Shown here one piece after another: positions 41,945-53,400 of a stretch of 64,000 nt of DNA. A model generated the notes under the pieces. The model was given only the letters and a program-made list of their open reading frames with translations, was not told the origin of the DNA and made no database searches. The stretch comes from Gammaproteobacteria bacterium UBA7310 (GTDB lineage Bacteria; Pseudomonadota; Gammaproteobacteria; Pseudomonadales; Ketobacteraceae): NCBI GenBank assembly GCA_002471665.1, contig DKQK01000069.1, positions 263,098-327,097 of the forward strand, given 5' to 3'. The position numbers and the translations under genes were made by a program. Position 1 is the first letter of the stretch; the number at the start of each line of letters is the position of its first letter.

Positions 41945-42661
41945 ATGGACAGAAATTACACGAAGCGGGTACGCTACGAATTTATTTTCAAATCCCAGGA
42001 CAACTTCCAATATGAGGTGGACATCGATCCCAACACGCTGGAACACCCGGCGCCGCTGGGGAGTGCACCGGAATGGACGGCATTGGACACAGACAAATGC
42101 CCCCACTGTCCATTGAACAGCAACACCACTGAAAACTGCCCTCTGGCGCGACGTATCGCCCCCATACTGAGCTTCAGTGCGCACCCTGCGTTTGAATCGG
42201 TCAAAGTCAGAGTCCACAAGGACAACATGACCATGGAGAGTCAGTCCACCGTACAGGAGGCCTATCGCTCACTGATTGGTTTGATAATGGCAACCAGCGG
42301 GTGTCCCCATACGGGATTCTTCAAGCCCATGGCATGGTTTCACCTGCCTTTCTCGACTCAGGATGAAACGCTCTTCAGAGCCTGCGCCACCTTTTTACTG
42401 TTTCAGTTTTTTGATCCGGTTGACCCCGAGGGCGGCAACCATTTTAGTGACCTGAAACAAGTGTATGAAGATATTCATATCGTCAATCAGCACATCGCCA
42501 AACGGCTAAAGAAAGCGTCCGCATCCGAGTCCACCTTAAATGCACTCACCATACTGGATATTTTTGCCCAGTCTTTCCTGCCCACGCTGAACGAGTCTCT
42601 GCAGGAACTTTCGTTTCTCTTCAAGCCGGGGGTTAACGAAGTCAGCTTTGAGAACCCCTGA
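41945..42661 (+). CDS. Unrecognised cysteine-rich cytoplasmic protein
   Basis: 238 residues, family not recognised. No signal or TM segment. The cysteines fall in two clusters: CPHCPLN with NCPLARR 11 residues on (about residues 51-70), and GCPHTGFFKPMAWFHLPF at about 119-136. CPxCP and CPHT look like metal or redox ligands. The remaining part is helical. The ATG at 41945 has AGGA 4 nt upstream. The stop precedes the GTG of the diguanylate cyclase gene by 3 nt, so the two are probably translationally coupled; the protein may sense a signal for that cyclase. Function unknown. Confidence 0.75.
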   Translation: MDRNYTKRVRYEFIFKSQDNFQYEVDIDPNTLEHPAPLGSAPEWTALDTDKCPHCPLNSNTTENCPLARRIAPILSFSAHPAFESVKVRVHKDNMTMESQSTVQEAYRSLIGLIMATSGCPHTGFFKPMAWFHLPFSTQDETLFRACATFLLFQFFDPVDPEGGNHFSDLKQVYEDIHIVNQHIAKRLKKASASESTLNALTILDIFAQSFLPTLNESLQELSFLFKPGVNEVSFENP

Positions 42662-42664
42662 GCA

Positions 42665-44272
42665 GTGATCCGCGACAGCAGGATTCAGCGCATCCTCGCT
42701 GCAGGGGTTGGTCTCCTGTGTCTGCTGCTAGCCTGGTCGGCTCAGGGAAAGCCGGTGGAACTCAACGTAGCGCAACAATATTATCTGTCTATTGACGCTC
42801 AGGTGCTTAGCGATCCGGCAACCCCGGTGTCGGAGCTATGGATTCCCGCGAGGGACGATTTTGTCCCGGTACCTGAATCCGACCCGCGTAACTCCCTGTG
42901 GTATCGCGTTGACCTCATCAACCGCTCCCCCCAAGAAAACTGGCATCTGGTCATCAGCAACACTCTGATTGAAGAAATCAACCTGTTCACGGTAAACGCC
43001 GGAGCACAGCATCACACCCGTAACGGATACTTTCGGCAGGCGCCCTTTGATATCTCCAATGGTGTGGACATCCATCTGCCCTTCAATGAAGCCGTCAGTG
43101 TCTGGATCAATATTAAAGCGCCTTACATCAGCCAACAACCGTTGATCAGCATCATTCCCGACGAGCTTTATGCCCAGCATCATTTCAACTACACCAGTAT
43201 GATTCTGATTGCCATCGGCGCGATGCTGGCACTGGTGCTCTATAATGCCTTCCTCTACTACCCAACCCGGGACCCATCCTTTATCTGGTACGCAGGCTAC
43301 CAGTTATTGTGTACGTTCGCCTGGGCCATGCACTTCAAAATCATGCTGTACTGTTTTGACGTGCCGTTGGATGCCAGCACCCTGTATCTGCCCTTCTTTA
43401 TTGCCGGGGCCGCCAGTTTCATGTTTGCGCTTTCATTTCTGCGCCTGCCGCACCGTAGCTGGATCACATTGCTGGTACGGGCGTTGGCCATTGCCATGGT
43501 CGTATTCGGTTTACTGGGACTATTGCTGCCGCTGCCGCTCTACCAACTGACATTAACAGTGTGTACCTACGTCTGGATGTTCGTAATGCTCGGGCTGGGG
43601 ATTTGGCGCCTTAACAAAGGATATCGTCCGGCCCGAATCTATGTCATTGGATTTGGAGTTCTTACCACTTACTTTCTATTTACACTGGCAGGCAACCTGG
43701 CCGCAACCACCCTGTTTGATAATCAGCTGTTGTGGGCGCTCTGGGTGCAGCTGTTTGATGCCATTGCGCTGGCATTGGCATTGGCCGACCGGATTAATTT
43801 CCTGCGCAAATCCCGTCAATACGCCGACAAACGAGCCAGCACCGATCAGCTAACCGGGCTACCCAACCGAACCGCCTTCGAGCGGGATATTCGCGCCTGG
43901 GAGGCCTATTATTCGGAAGGTATTGTTCAGGAGTTTTTTCTGACCTTTATCGATGTGGACGGACTCAAGCGGGTCAATGATCAACTTGGCCATAACGAGG
44001 GGGATCGATTGTTGTCACTGGTCGCTCAGTGGCTCATCAGCCAAAGCCAGCAGCAAAACGTCTATCGGCTGGGGGGTGATGAGTTTGTAATTCTTACCCG
44101 CGCGCAGATTCAATGGAATCTGACCAGCCTGCATAAACTATTAAGCGATGAAGGCTTCCCCAATTCAGACCTCAGTATCGGCAGCAGCAGCTATTCGGAA
44201 AGCGGCAACCGCTCAACACTGTTAAAGCTTGCCGATGAACGCATGTATGCTATCAAACACAGTAACCGCTAG
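42665..44272 (+). CDS. 7TMR-DISM diguanylate cyclase (GGDEF)
   Basis: 535 residues. A hydrophobic export helix (about 8-28) is followed by a periplasmic 7TMR-DISM extracellular domain (about 30-165; NSLWYRVDLINRSPQENWHLVISNT), seven TM helices (about 175-375), and a cytoplasmic GGDEF domain (about 390-535). RLGGDEFVIL is intact (near residue 470) and preceded by STDQLTGLPNRTAFERD and DVDGLKRVNDQLGHNEGDRLL, so the protein should make c-di-GMP. The RxxD inhibitory site expected just before GGDEF is not visible, so product inhibition may be weak. Starts with GTG 3 nt after the upstream stop, with a poor ribosome site, consistent with coupling. Confidence 0.9.
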   Translation: MIRDSRIQRILAAGVGLLCLLLAWSAQGKPVELNVAQQYYLSIDAQVLSDPATPVSELWIPARDDFVPVPESDPRNSLWYRVDLINRSPQENWHLVISNTLIEEINLFTVNAGAQHHTRNGYFRQAPFDISNGVDIHLPFNEAVSVWINIKAPYISQQPLISIIPDELYAQHHFNYTSMILIAIGAMLALVLYNAFLYYPTRDPSFIWYAGYQLLCTFAWAMHFKIMLYCFDVPLDASTLYLPFFIAGAASFMFALSFLRLPHRSWITLLVRALAIAMVVFGLLGLLLPLPLYQLTLTVCTYVWMFVMLGLGIWRLNKGYRPARIYVIGFGVLTTYFLFTLAGNLAATTLFDNQLLWALWVQLFDAIALALALADRINFLRKSRQYADKRASTDQLTGLPNRTAFERDIRAWEAYYSEGIVQEFFLTFIDVDGLKRVNDQLGHNEGDRLLSLVAQWLISQSQQQNVYRLGGDEFVILTRAQIQWNLTSLHKLLSDEGFPNSDLSIGSSSYSESGNRSTLLKLADERMYAIKHSNR

Positions 44273-44277
44273 CTGAA

Positions 44278-45948
44278 TCAGTTGCCAGAGTAATAAGTGA
44301 TCCCATCGCCCTTGGCCTTGATGCGACAACCGTCCCGCTCCTGCTTGACCGGTATCGGGTTCTGAATAAAGGTGATCTGAACACCGGGAAATACCGCTTT
44401 CTCAACGGATATCTCGAGGGTTTCAACGATGGCGTTAACCGCTTCGAGAATCGCCTCGCGGCGCTGCTTCAGGTCACTGAGAATACCTTCGAAATGCGCT
44501 ATGGTATTGCTTATTTTGACCACCTGCTCACCTGCGTCACTACCGGTTTTACCTTTAATCTGGCGCAACGCCTCCTTCATACCCCGCACCACATTCAGGC
44601 GCTCGCCCAGCTCCGCCCGAATGCTTTCCAAATCCGCCATTTGCTCAGAGAAGCGATTGGAAAAATCCACATCCGTGGGAATGTAAGAAGGTCCACCCAG
44701 AGTGTTGCAGCTCAACCGGCAAGCGGGCCGGATGATGCCTCCGATGATCTTGCCCTCGGTCTTTTTTGGGCTTAGTACCAGCACCTCGGTTCCGGATACA
44801 TCACTGTGCATGATGTGTTTGGGTGCCGTCACCGTGCCTTGTGCGACAATTTTCGCATATTGGATATAATTGGCGAAAACTGCACCCGGCGTTTCAATCA
44901 GGACACTGAACTGCTCGCCTGCCTCTTCATTTTTGAGCTGTCGGCCCAAAACCCCCTTACCGATCACAACCTCATCACCGGCAATTACCGTTGCTGATTC
45001 CAGATAATCCCTGATCAGCACCTTGCCGGTTGCAGTGACCGACATGCCTTCACGAACCGACCCCTGCACCACCACGGTACCATCGAAATCCACGTTTCCG
45101 GTTTCAAGATCCACATCACCCACACAATAGGCATCCGACACACCCATACCAGAATCAATCTTGAGGGGCACGCCGCGCCGGCTGGCCACCAGCAGATTTT
45201 TGTCATTGGGGCTGATTTCCGCGCCGTCACCCACGTTTATGGTCTTATCCTGGGGTTGCGCGGCCAACACTGTTTCACCCAGGACATTGTAACCGGGCTC
45301 TCCCACCACCGGGGGAATACGCCGCAGCAGCGCATCGCCGATATCCACCATTTCGATTTCACCAAAATCATGCATATCGACCGTGCCATCGTCTCTCAAC
45401 TTGGGCTTCATCAGGCGATCCTGCACCGGAAGCACCAGGATCTCGATTTTGGCCTGACGTGACTGCCCCGGAGCTTTACCCTTAGCCACCACCTCCCGTA
45501 ACTCCGTTCCCGGGGCCACGTTGCTGAACTTGTTACAGAGCGACTGCAGCAGAGACTCATTCAGGCCCTTGACCACTCCAAGCCTGGTTAAGAAGTCTTT
45601 AACCGTTTGAAAATCCGGATTTTCGGCACCAAATGCGGTCTCGGCAATCAAAGAGCATGACATCTTATCCTCAGACAATTCCGCATTCAGGACCGCTTCA
45701 CGCTTTTCAGCGACCACCATTCTAATGGGGTCACACAAGCCATCCTCATTACCGGGTTCAACCGCTTTGCTTTTATACTGAGAAAGTGCCTTGGCAAGCT
45801 CAGAATCAAGAAGATAAAAATCACGAAATTCGGTAAGCTTGAACTGACCACGAAGAAAATCCACCGACAGGGAATCCGTATCCAATTTGCTTATTATCAG
45901 TTGGATTTCTTTTCCTTCGGGCGAAGCTTCAAAGCGCAATCCGCTCAT
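44278..45948 (-). CDS. DUF342 (FapA-like) domain protein
   Basis: 556-residue cytoplasmic protein of the DUF342/FapA family. It contains a long beta-helix-like polar region with repeats (GMSVTATGKVLIRDYLESATVIAGDEVVIGKGVLG, IMHSDVSGTEVLVLSPKK, GKIIGGIIRPACRL) followed by a coiled coil (ADLESIRAELGERLNVVRGMKEALRQIKGK). Family members are linked to flagellar or cell-envelope organisation, but no flagellar gene is near. The N-terminal domain (about 1-200) is not recognisable to me. Convergent with the GGDEF gene, with 5 nt between stops. A promoter for it lies in the 149-bp gap shared with the acyltransferase. Confidence 0.85.
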   Translation of the reverse strand: MSGLRFEASPEGKEIQLIISKLDTDSLSVDFLRGQFKLTEFRDFYLLDSELAKALSQYKSKAVEPGNEDGLCDPIRMVVAEKREAVLNAELSEDKMSCSLIAETAFGAENPDFQTVKDFLTRLGVVKGLNESLLQSLCNKFSNVAPGTELREVVAKGKAPGQSRQAKIEILVLPVQDRLMKPKLRDDGTVDMHDFGEIEMVDIGDALLRRIPPVVGEPGYNVLGETVLAAQPQDKTINVGDGAEISPNDKNLLVASRRGVPLKIDSGMGVSDAYCVGDVDLETGNVDFDGTVVVQGSVREGMSVTATGKVLIRDYLESATVIAGDEVVIGKGVLGRQLKNEEAGEQFSVLIETPGAVFANYIQYAKIVAQGTVTAPKHIMHSDVSGTEVLVLSPKKTEGKIIGGIIRPACRLSCNTLGGPSYIPTDVDFSNRFSEQMADLESIRAELGERLNVVRGMKEALRQIKGKTGSDAGEQVVKISNTIAHFEGILSDLKQRREAILEAVNAIVETLEISVEKAVFPGVQITFIQNPIPVKQERDGCRIKAKGDGITYYSGN

Positions 45949-46055
45949 ACCGGTTCCATTTTTGATGTTATGGGCATAATGGCATTTGGTAAAAATGTCA
46001 TTATGTTGTAATTATAGTTTCAAGTGGCTGAATTGAAAGGAAATGGCTATTCCTA

Positions 46056-46068
46056 CACCAATTTGGTG
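46056..46068. promoter_or_regulatory. Small palindrome CACCAA-T-TTGGTG in the DUF342/acyltransferase gap
   Basis: Perfect 6+1+6 inverted repeat 30 bp before the acyltransferase ATG. The length and position fit a regulator operator, but neither a promoter nor a regulator gene is evident near it. Confidence 0.35.
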
Positions 46069-46097
46069 CTGACGCAGTTTTATAAGAAGTAAAAGAA

Positions 46098-47477
46098 ATG
46101 ACGACAATCAAAGACTCAGGCCCCAACTCCACCCTCGGGGCGTGGGCATTCAAGAAGAATTTCTCCGCGTTATTCGACCAGGGTAATGATACTTTTCACC
46201 TGATCAATGGGCTCCGGTTTTTCAGTTTCATCTGGATCCTGGTGTTTCATACGGCCTACATATACGGACTTATTACCGGAAAAGACGCGTTTTTTGACCT
46301 TGCCGACCGTGCCCCGGCATGGCTCTGGTGGATCTGGAACGCGGATAAGGCGGTGGATCTGTTTTTTGTCATCAGCGGCTTTTTGATCAGCGTGATCCTG
46401 TTTAAAGAACTGGATAAGACCGGCGATATCCGATTACGGCGTTTTTATTTCAGGCGCTACCTGCGCCTGACGCCCATCTACGCGGTGATCGTCATCCTGT
46501 TCTGGGCCAGCGAATCACGTAATTATGAATGGGTCTGGACCAACCTGCTCTACGTAAACAATTTCCTGCCAGTGGACAAAATGGCGTTACACTGGACCTG
46601 GACCCTGGCGGTTGAGGAGCAGTTTTATCTGGTGCTGCCTCTGATCCTGGTGGCCTTGTACAAATCCGCCCGGCGCCCCATCCTGCCCGTTTTGATCATC
46701 TTGCTGGTGGCCTCGTTCCTGATACGCTTGGGGGTAATGTATTATTATCCGGAAATATGGCATGCCAATTACCGCGAAATGTTGGTGGGTGAAGAGGTCT
46801 ATGCCACGTTTTACGCCAAACTCTATGACAACCTGATCACCCGATTCGGACCCTTTGTCTGCGGCGCCATTGCCGCTCACTTGTACTGTTTCTATCAGGA
46901 TGAGCTGCGCTCGTACTTAAGCACGCAGAAGGTGATCAAAACCACCCTGAACATAGTTGCACTGCTGACCATTGTATTTTTTACCTTCTTTCCCATATTA
47001 AGCGAACCATACTCAGGCTCAGGGTTTGCCTTGCGATGCTATGTTGTAGTGCATCGAACCTTGTTTGCCGCTGCGGTTGCCTGGTTCATGTTAACTGTTT
47101 TTCTTAATCTCGATACTTTCCGCCTGCTGGGTAAATTTCTTTCACTGCGCTGGTGGCAACCTTTCAGCCAACTGACCTATTCAATGTATCTGGTGCACTT
47201 CATCATGGTTTATGCCTGTGTGCAGAACGTTTATTACAACCTGGTCATGATCGAAGGGCTGGGTACAACGGCAATGGCTGTATACTGCATCGCCATCAGC
47301 ACCGTATTGGCCTTTATCCTGACAGCCTTAATCGGAGTCGCCTGCTGGCTGCTGGTGGAAAAGCCCTTTCTGAACCTGAGAGACTTAATGCAAGTGAATA
47401 AAGGGGCCACCGACAGCAGCCCCCTTCGCCACGACCTTGATTCCAATCAGGGTGTTACCAAAGAGTTCAAAGTCTGA
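46098..47477 (+). CDS. Membrane O-acyltransferase (acyltransferase-3 family)
   Basis: 459-residue polytopic acyltransferase-3 protein with about ten hydrophobic segments. Diagnostic N-terminal pattern NGLRFFSFIWILVFHTAYIYG with the conserved Arg and the catalytic His, then DLFFVISGFLIS and RRFYFRRYLRLTPIYAV, and WTWTLAVEEQFYLVLPL, all typical of OafA/YrhL-like enzymes that acetylate or acylate sugars of surface polysaccharides or lipids. Upstream region is AT-rich; ATG 46098 follows AAGAAGT. Its 3' end overlaps the convergent giant lipoprotein gene by 31 bp. It may modify a surface glycan, but no glycan cluster is in the window. Confidence 0.88.
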   Translation: MTTIKDSGPNSTLGAWAFKKNFSALFDQGNDTFHLINGLRFFSFIWILVFHTAYIYGLITGKDAFFDLADRAPAWLWWIWNADKAVDLFFVISGFLISVILFKELDKTGDIRLRRFYFRRYLRLTPIYAVIVILFWASESRNYEWVWTNLLYVNNFLPVDKMALHWTWTLAVEEQFYLVLPLILVALYKSARRPILPVLIILLVASFLIRLGVMYYYPEIWHANYREMLVGEEVYATFYAKLYDNLITRFGPFVCGAIAAHLYCFYQDELRSYLSTQKVIKTTLNIVALLTIVFFTFFPILSEPYSGSGFALRCYVVVHRTLFAAAVAWFMLTVFLNLDTFRLLGKFLSLRWWQPFSQLTYSMYLVHFIMVYACVQNVYYNLVMIEGLGTTAMAVYCIAISTVLAFILTALIGVACWLLVEKPFLNLRDLMQVNKGATDSSPLRHDLDSNQGVTKEFKV

Positions 47478-50400
47478 TTTTCAGATGTGAGTTTGATGTA
47501 GTCTGCGGAGAATCGTTTGGTAGCAATACGGGCCTCATCTATGTAGATTGAGTTGCTGGTACCGGTGTTACCAAACACCAGGGATTGCAGGCTGAACGTT
47601 GCGGCGGAGCCATCTGAGTCGTATTGACCTCCGCCCCAATAGAATCGGGATTCGGTGGCCGCTGCGGGATCATAGGTCAGCGCCAGATGGCCATCACACT
47701 CCCGAATCCAAAAGGTTAAGGTAGGCAGTCCACCCAGCGCTGCCCCATCTATATCCGCCTTCGGCCCCCGGTAGCCGCCAAGGATGTTAACGTTGGCAGT
47801 GGACATGGAAAAGTTCGTACCCATCCCCAGAAACTCATAGATTGGTGAATTCCACCCGAACCCGGTACAACCCGGAAAATCGTGCCACACCATAAACGTC
47901 CAGGCCGTGGCAGACAGATCCAGCGATGTATTGGAACTCACCAGGAATTGCTCGCTGCTATTGTTAAACTGGGCACCCCGCCCCACCCCGAACCCAGGAC
48001 GGCTGATGGTCCCGCTTTGCACACCATGGTTCTGGTACACTGTCGTATCCAGAGCATTGCCAGAGCTTTCATCAAAATGCCAGACACCGGCATAGTCATA
48101 CCAAACCCCCCGCGGGTATTGGCCATTGGGCACTGAGTCGTTGTCCACGTCATCGTAATGCATAGTGATGTAATCGGCGGTACTGTTACCGTCAATCTGC
48201 GGCACCATAACCCACGCATACAACTCGCCTGATGCGCCCACTTCCAACTCATGGGAGAGAGTCACCAATTGAGACCGGTCAGTGAACCGGATATCATCCC
48301 AATCCGCCTGCAGACTATCCCTGATACTATTTGAAATACGGATCAGAACCGGAAAATCTGTGACATTGCCGGACACACCCGCTCCGCTTCCGGTGGTATT
48401 GAAGGCATAGGTCTGGGTGGAGGCAAAGCTCACTACTCCGCTGGAGTTAATGGTAGTCTGCACATAAAGAATTGCACCGCTATCCAGATAAACGTTGTAG
48501 TTGATGCCACCTTCATTGCGGGTGCCCACATAGGCCCAGGCATCCCCAGGTGTGGAGGTAACGGCATCGGATGAACCACCCTGCACGAACAAAGAACGGC
48601 CTTCTTTCGACAAACCGAGCACACTGCGCTTGCTGACCACCAGACTGTTGCCGTTATCGGCAAGATCAATGATTTCAATGCCGGTGATGGACTCAATACC
48701 CAAGGCGGTGAGATCCACTGTGTTGGGGCCACTGGTGAACTGAATGGAATCCAGGCCACGGCCACCATCAATATTGAAAAATCCGGTATCAACGATCTGA
48801 ACAATATCGTTCCCCGCCCCGGCAGATAGGGCATCCAATCCACCGTTGGATACCAGTACATCAGCAGCATCACTGCCCACGAGATTATTTAATCCGGCAT
48901 CACCAATCGAAACGGGTTCAACTATGGCCCAGAAATCCTTACCCCAGATGACGTTCACCTCACCGGCGAAGCTACCGGCATTGTCCCCGGCCACGGATGA
49001 GAAAATCATATCGCGATAACCGTCTCCGTTAACATCCCCTGCGGTTGCAGAGCGACCGAACTGATCTGCAGCTGCGTCACCCAGAATTTTGAAGCCATCG
49101 CTGGCACTCAGAGTCAGTAAATCAATATCCCCCCGGCTGGTTCCGGTCAGGCCGAAAATAATCCACGCAGCCCCGGCTGACACTCCGCCATCGTCATCGT
49201 GAATGGTTGATATCATGAAATCGTCCACGCCATCGCCATTCACATCCCCCGCGCCTCGCACCGAAAACGCCGACCGGTCATTGTCATTTTCACCGGTGAT
49301 GATATATCCGGCACCAGCTGGCACCGATTCCAGCACCACGTCCGGATGGGATGGACTGGTATTTCCGTACAACACCACTACGGCTCCATTGTCATTGAGC
49401 CCATTGATATCGATTTCGGTTGCGCCAATAATGACATCAGTCAGTCCGTCGCCATTGACATCGGCACTGCTGACGGTGCCACCCAGCTTGCTGTTCAGGT
49501 CAGCGCTGGTAATAGTAAAACCGTTGATTCCATTCAAGGCGGCAAGATCAACATCCTGATATTCCGGCCCCGCGTTACCGAATACCACGTAGGCTTCACC
49601 GCTGTCGGTGGCGCCGCCATCTGCTTGGGGTGCCCCTATGATCACATCGTTGTAGCCATCGCCATTGTAGTCACCAATAAACTGAACACTGTGGCCGACG
49701 TAGTTATCACCGCTGCCAGTATTATAGAAAGCAAAACCTTCCTTCTTGTAAGTGTCAAGTTTAAAGTTGGACCGGGTTGAGCCACTGCGTCCAAATACAA
49801 GGTAGCCAACTCCGGCATTGGTTTGTGAATCAAAGTCACTCTGATTGTGCCCAATCAACAAGTCGTCAACACCATCACCATTGAAATCCCCTCCGGCGTC
49901 CAGGAACTGAGCGTTCTGCGGATCGATGGTAAGATAATGTCCAATCTCATCTGCGGATTCATTACCAAGAATCACAAACCCGGCGGCATTGGTAGCGCCA
50001 ACGGCGGTGTTGAAATCCGTACTGATATCAATATTGGAAGGCGAGGCACTGCCCCAGATGATGTAAAGCGCCCCTGCGTTGGTCTCCCCATCGTCTTCCC
50101 GAGGCACGGCCACAACCATGTCATCATAACCATCGTCATTGAGGTCGCCGCTGAGGTTAACCGTTCCTCCCAGATAATCTGCCGTTTCTGCACCGGACAC
50201 AAAGACGCCGTCAGCCGAGTTAAACGCGGACATTGAAACAGTACCCCGAGTGGCTCCGGATTGTCCATAAACAAGATAGGCGTAGCCGCCGCTGGTATTG
50301 TTTAGATTGCTGTCGGGTACCCCGATCGCAATATCCTCGAATCCGTCGCCATTAAAATCGCCACCGCTGCTGATGCTGTGGGCAAAATACACCGTAGCGG

Positions 50401-53400
50401 CTTCCGCTCCTTCAATAAAAAATCCGTCTTTTGGCTGCAGATCGCTGACATCCAACACGGTGTCGGGAATGATCACAATCGCTTTGTTAGCGCTGAGCGA
50501 GCCGATGTCTCCCGGCACCGGTAATGCCAACTCTGCATTGGCCAGAAAATCACTGCGCAGCGTGGCACCATTAAGCTCCAGAGCCGCCGTGGAAACGTAG
50601 GATAAGTCCGCAGAGGAATCACCGAAGGTCGCCGTGTAACTGAACAACAGTGTATCGCTACCGCTGCCGCTAACGTAGCGGATGTAGCGATCAGTCACAT
50701 CCAGGTCCAGATACAGTTGTGGTGAACCGTTGCTGGTATCAACGGTCACCGCTTCGCTGAACTGTACCAGAATCGGTATCACATCTCCGGCTCTGTAAGT
50801 TCCATCAGCCACCGTAGAGGTAACGTTCAGTACAGATGGAATCGTGGCATTCAGCGTTGTAAAATTTAGCGTTGTGTTATCGGTAACTCCGCCAAAGCTT
50901 ACAGCATTGTTGTTGGTTAATGCACCGGCTTCGATTTCCACGTAGTAATTCGTATTGGGTACCAGCACATCCGCCAGGGTGATCGATAACGACGCGGTTC
51001 CTGAACCGATCACCTGACCGGACGTCACATCAATTGCTTCTTCTATACTGTTGTCAGAGACCTGACGTATACGAATGAAACCGCTGGCAACACTGACCTG
51101 CTCATTGAAAGTCAGGTTAAGGGTTGCATTCAACGCCACACCTGTTGCTTCATCTGCAGGGACCGATGACAACAGTGCCGTGGGCTCACTGGTGAAGTTC
51201 CAACTGGTTGTATCAGCAATACCGGAATAGCCGTTGCCCAGTGCGTCGGCCACCGCACCGCTGGTTACCTGAATGTAATAACCGCTGCCACCCACCAACA
51301 CAGCATTCGGGTTCACCGTGATGGTGTCACTGCCACCACCGGTGACTCTGGCATCTCCAACCGGCACGGTCTCCAACACACTGCCGCCGGCATTGTAAAT
51401 TACGATGTTACCACTCTGTGGTGTAACAGGTTCGTCAAATACGAGAATCAGGTTGTCACTCAAACCCGCGTTAACCGCCCCGTCTGCAGGTATGGTGCTC
51501 AGCAGAACCGGGCCAGTGCTATCGATAACAACATTAAAAGCACTTGATGCTGCCGAGGCATTGCCCGCTGAATCACGGGCCGATGCGGTTATGGCATAGC
51601 TACCGTCTGATAACGTTGTCGCGCTGTTATCCAGGCTCCAGTTACCGCCACCATCAGCCACGACGCTGCCGATCAAAGCCCCGTCAAGGTAAACATCAAC
51701 AGTGCTATCCGCATCGGCATTGCCTGAAAACAGCAAGGTATTATCTGCAGTAATGCCGTCACCTGCCGTACCCGTATCAGAGGATATACCAAGTACAGCA
51801 GGAACGGTGGGCACACCGGTATCCAATGTCAGGGTGAATCCGCCAGAGGCCGGCGAAGTGTTACCTGCGACATCACTGGCAACCGCGGTCAACGTATAAT
51901 TACCATCCGCCAAAGCGATTGCGGTATTATCCAGGCTCCAGTTTCCTCCACCATCAACCGATACCACACCGAACGACGTCGCACCGGAAAATATTTCCAC
52001 ACTGGCATTGGCTTCGCCGGTTCCGCTGATAATTAAACGGTTGTCACTGGTGATACCATCCCCGGCAACACCGGTGTCGTCAGTTATGTTGTTGATCACT
52101 GGCGTCAGCGGCGCAGTGCTGTCAACCGTTGCAGGAAAGCTCAACGATCCCGCCGAGGTGTTACCGGCCAGATCCGTGGCGGTGGCGGTAATCAAATAGT
52201 CGCCATCCGTCAGAACATTCGCGGAATAGTCATAGCTCCAGATGCCGGTGTTGTCTGCAACAGTACTGCCCAGATACGCGGCATCGAGGTAAACATCAAT
52301 GGTGGCGTCGGCCTCGCTGCTACCGCTGAATAACAATGTAGCGTCACTGGTTATCGCATCGCCCACCACTCCGGTATCATCGCTGAGCGCGGTAATCACC
52401 GGGGCCGGCGGCGGCACAGAATCGACGTTGATGTTGAAATCCACTGACAACGCTGAAATATTACCCGCAAGATCCGTTGATTGTGCCGTTAGAATATACG
52501 CACCATCCGCCAAGCTGACAGCGCTGTAGTCATAGGTCCAGTTACCCAGGCCATCGGCTATTGCGGTGCCTATGGCAACGGAATCAATGAACAACTGCGT
52601 TGCTATGCCAGGTTCCGCGCTACCATTCCAAATCAAGGTATTGTCATTAGTTACGCCATCGGCGGTGCCACTGTCGGTGCTGATCGAAGTAATAGCAGGG
52701 GTTACAGGTACCGCGGTATCGATCTGAATATTCAGAGCACTGGACATCAACGAAAGATTACCCGCAGCATCCATAGCGTCAGCAGTCAAGGTATAAGCAC
52801 CATCGGCCAGAATGGTTCCCGTATAATCTAAAGTCCAGTCACCACCGGCGTTTGCCAGTGGGCTACCGATTAACAGGCCATCAAGATAAACACTAATCGT
52901 GGCGCCGGCTTCACTGTTTCCATTGACAGTCAATGTGCTGTCATTGGTAACGCCATCACCGGCAACATTGGTATCGTCGGTTATACCGCCCAGCACCGGA
53001 GCTGCAGGTGCCACTGTATCCACGCTTAGATTAAATGACGCGGAAGCCGGTGAAACATTACCGGCTGTATCCGTGGCCACTGCATTAATAACATAGCTGC
53101 CATCGGCAAGCGCTGTCGATGTGTAATCGAATGTCCAACTGCCGGCGGTGGCCGCCACCGTCCCAACACTACTTCCCCCCACCAGGATGGTGACAGTACT
53201 GTTGGTCTCAGCGGTTCCCGAGATGATCAGCCGATTATCACTGGTAACACCGTCACCCGGTGTACCACTATCGTCAGTGATGCCGCTAACAATGGGAGCA
53301 GCGGGTGCCGTTGCGTCTACCGTAAACGCAAAATCAGGCGCCGCCGTCGAGACATTGGCCGCCACATCGGAAACATAAGCCGTCACCAGGTGAGCACCGT

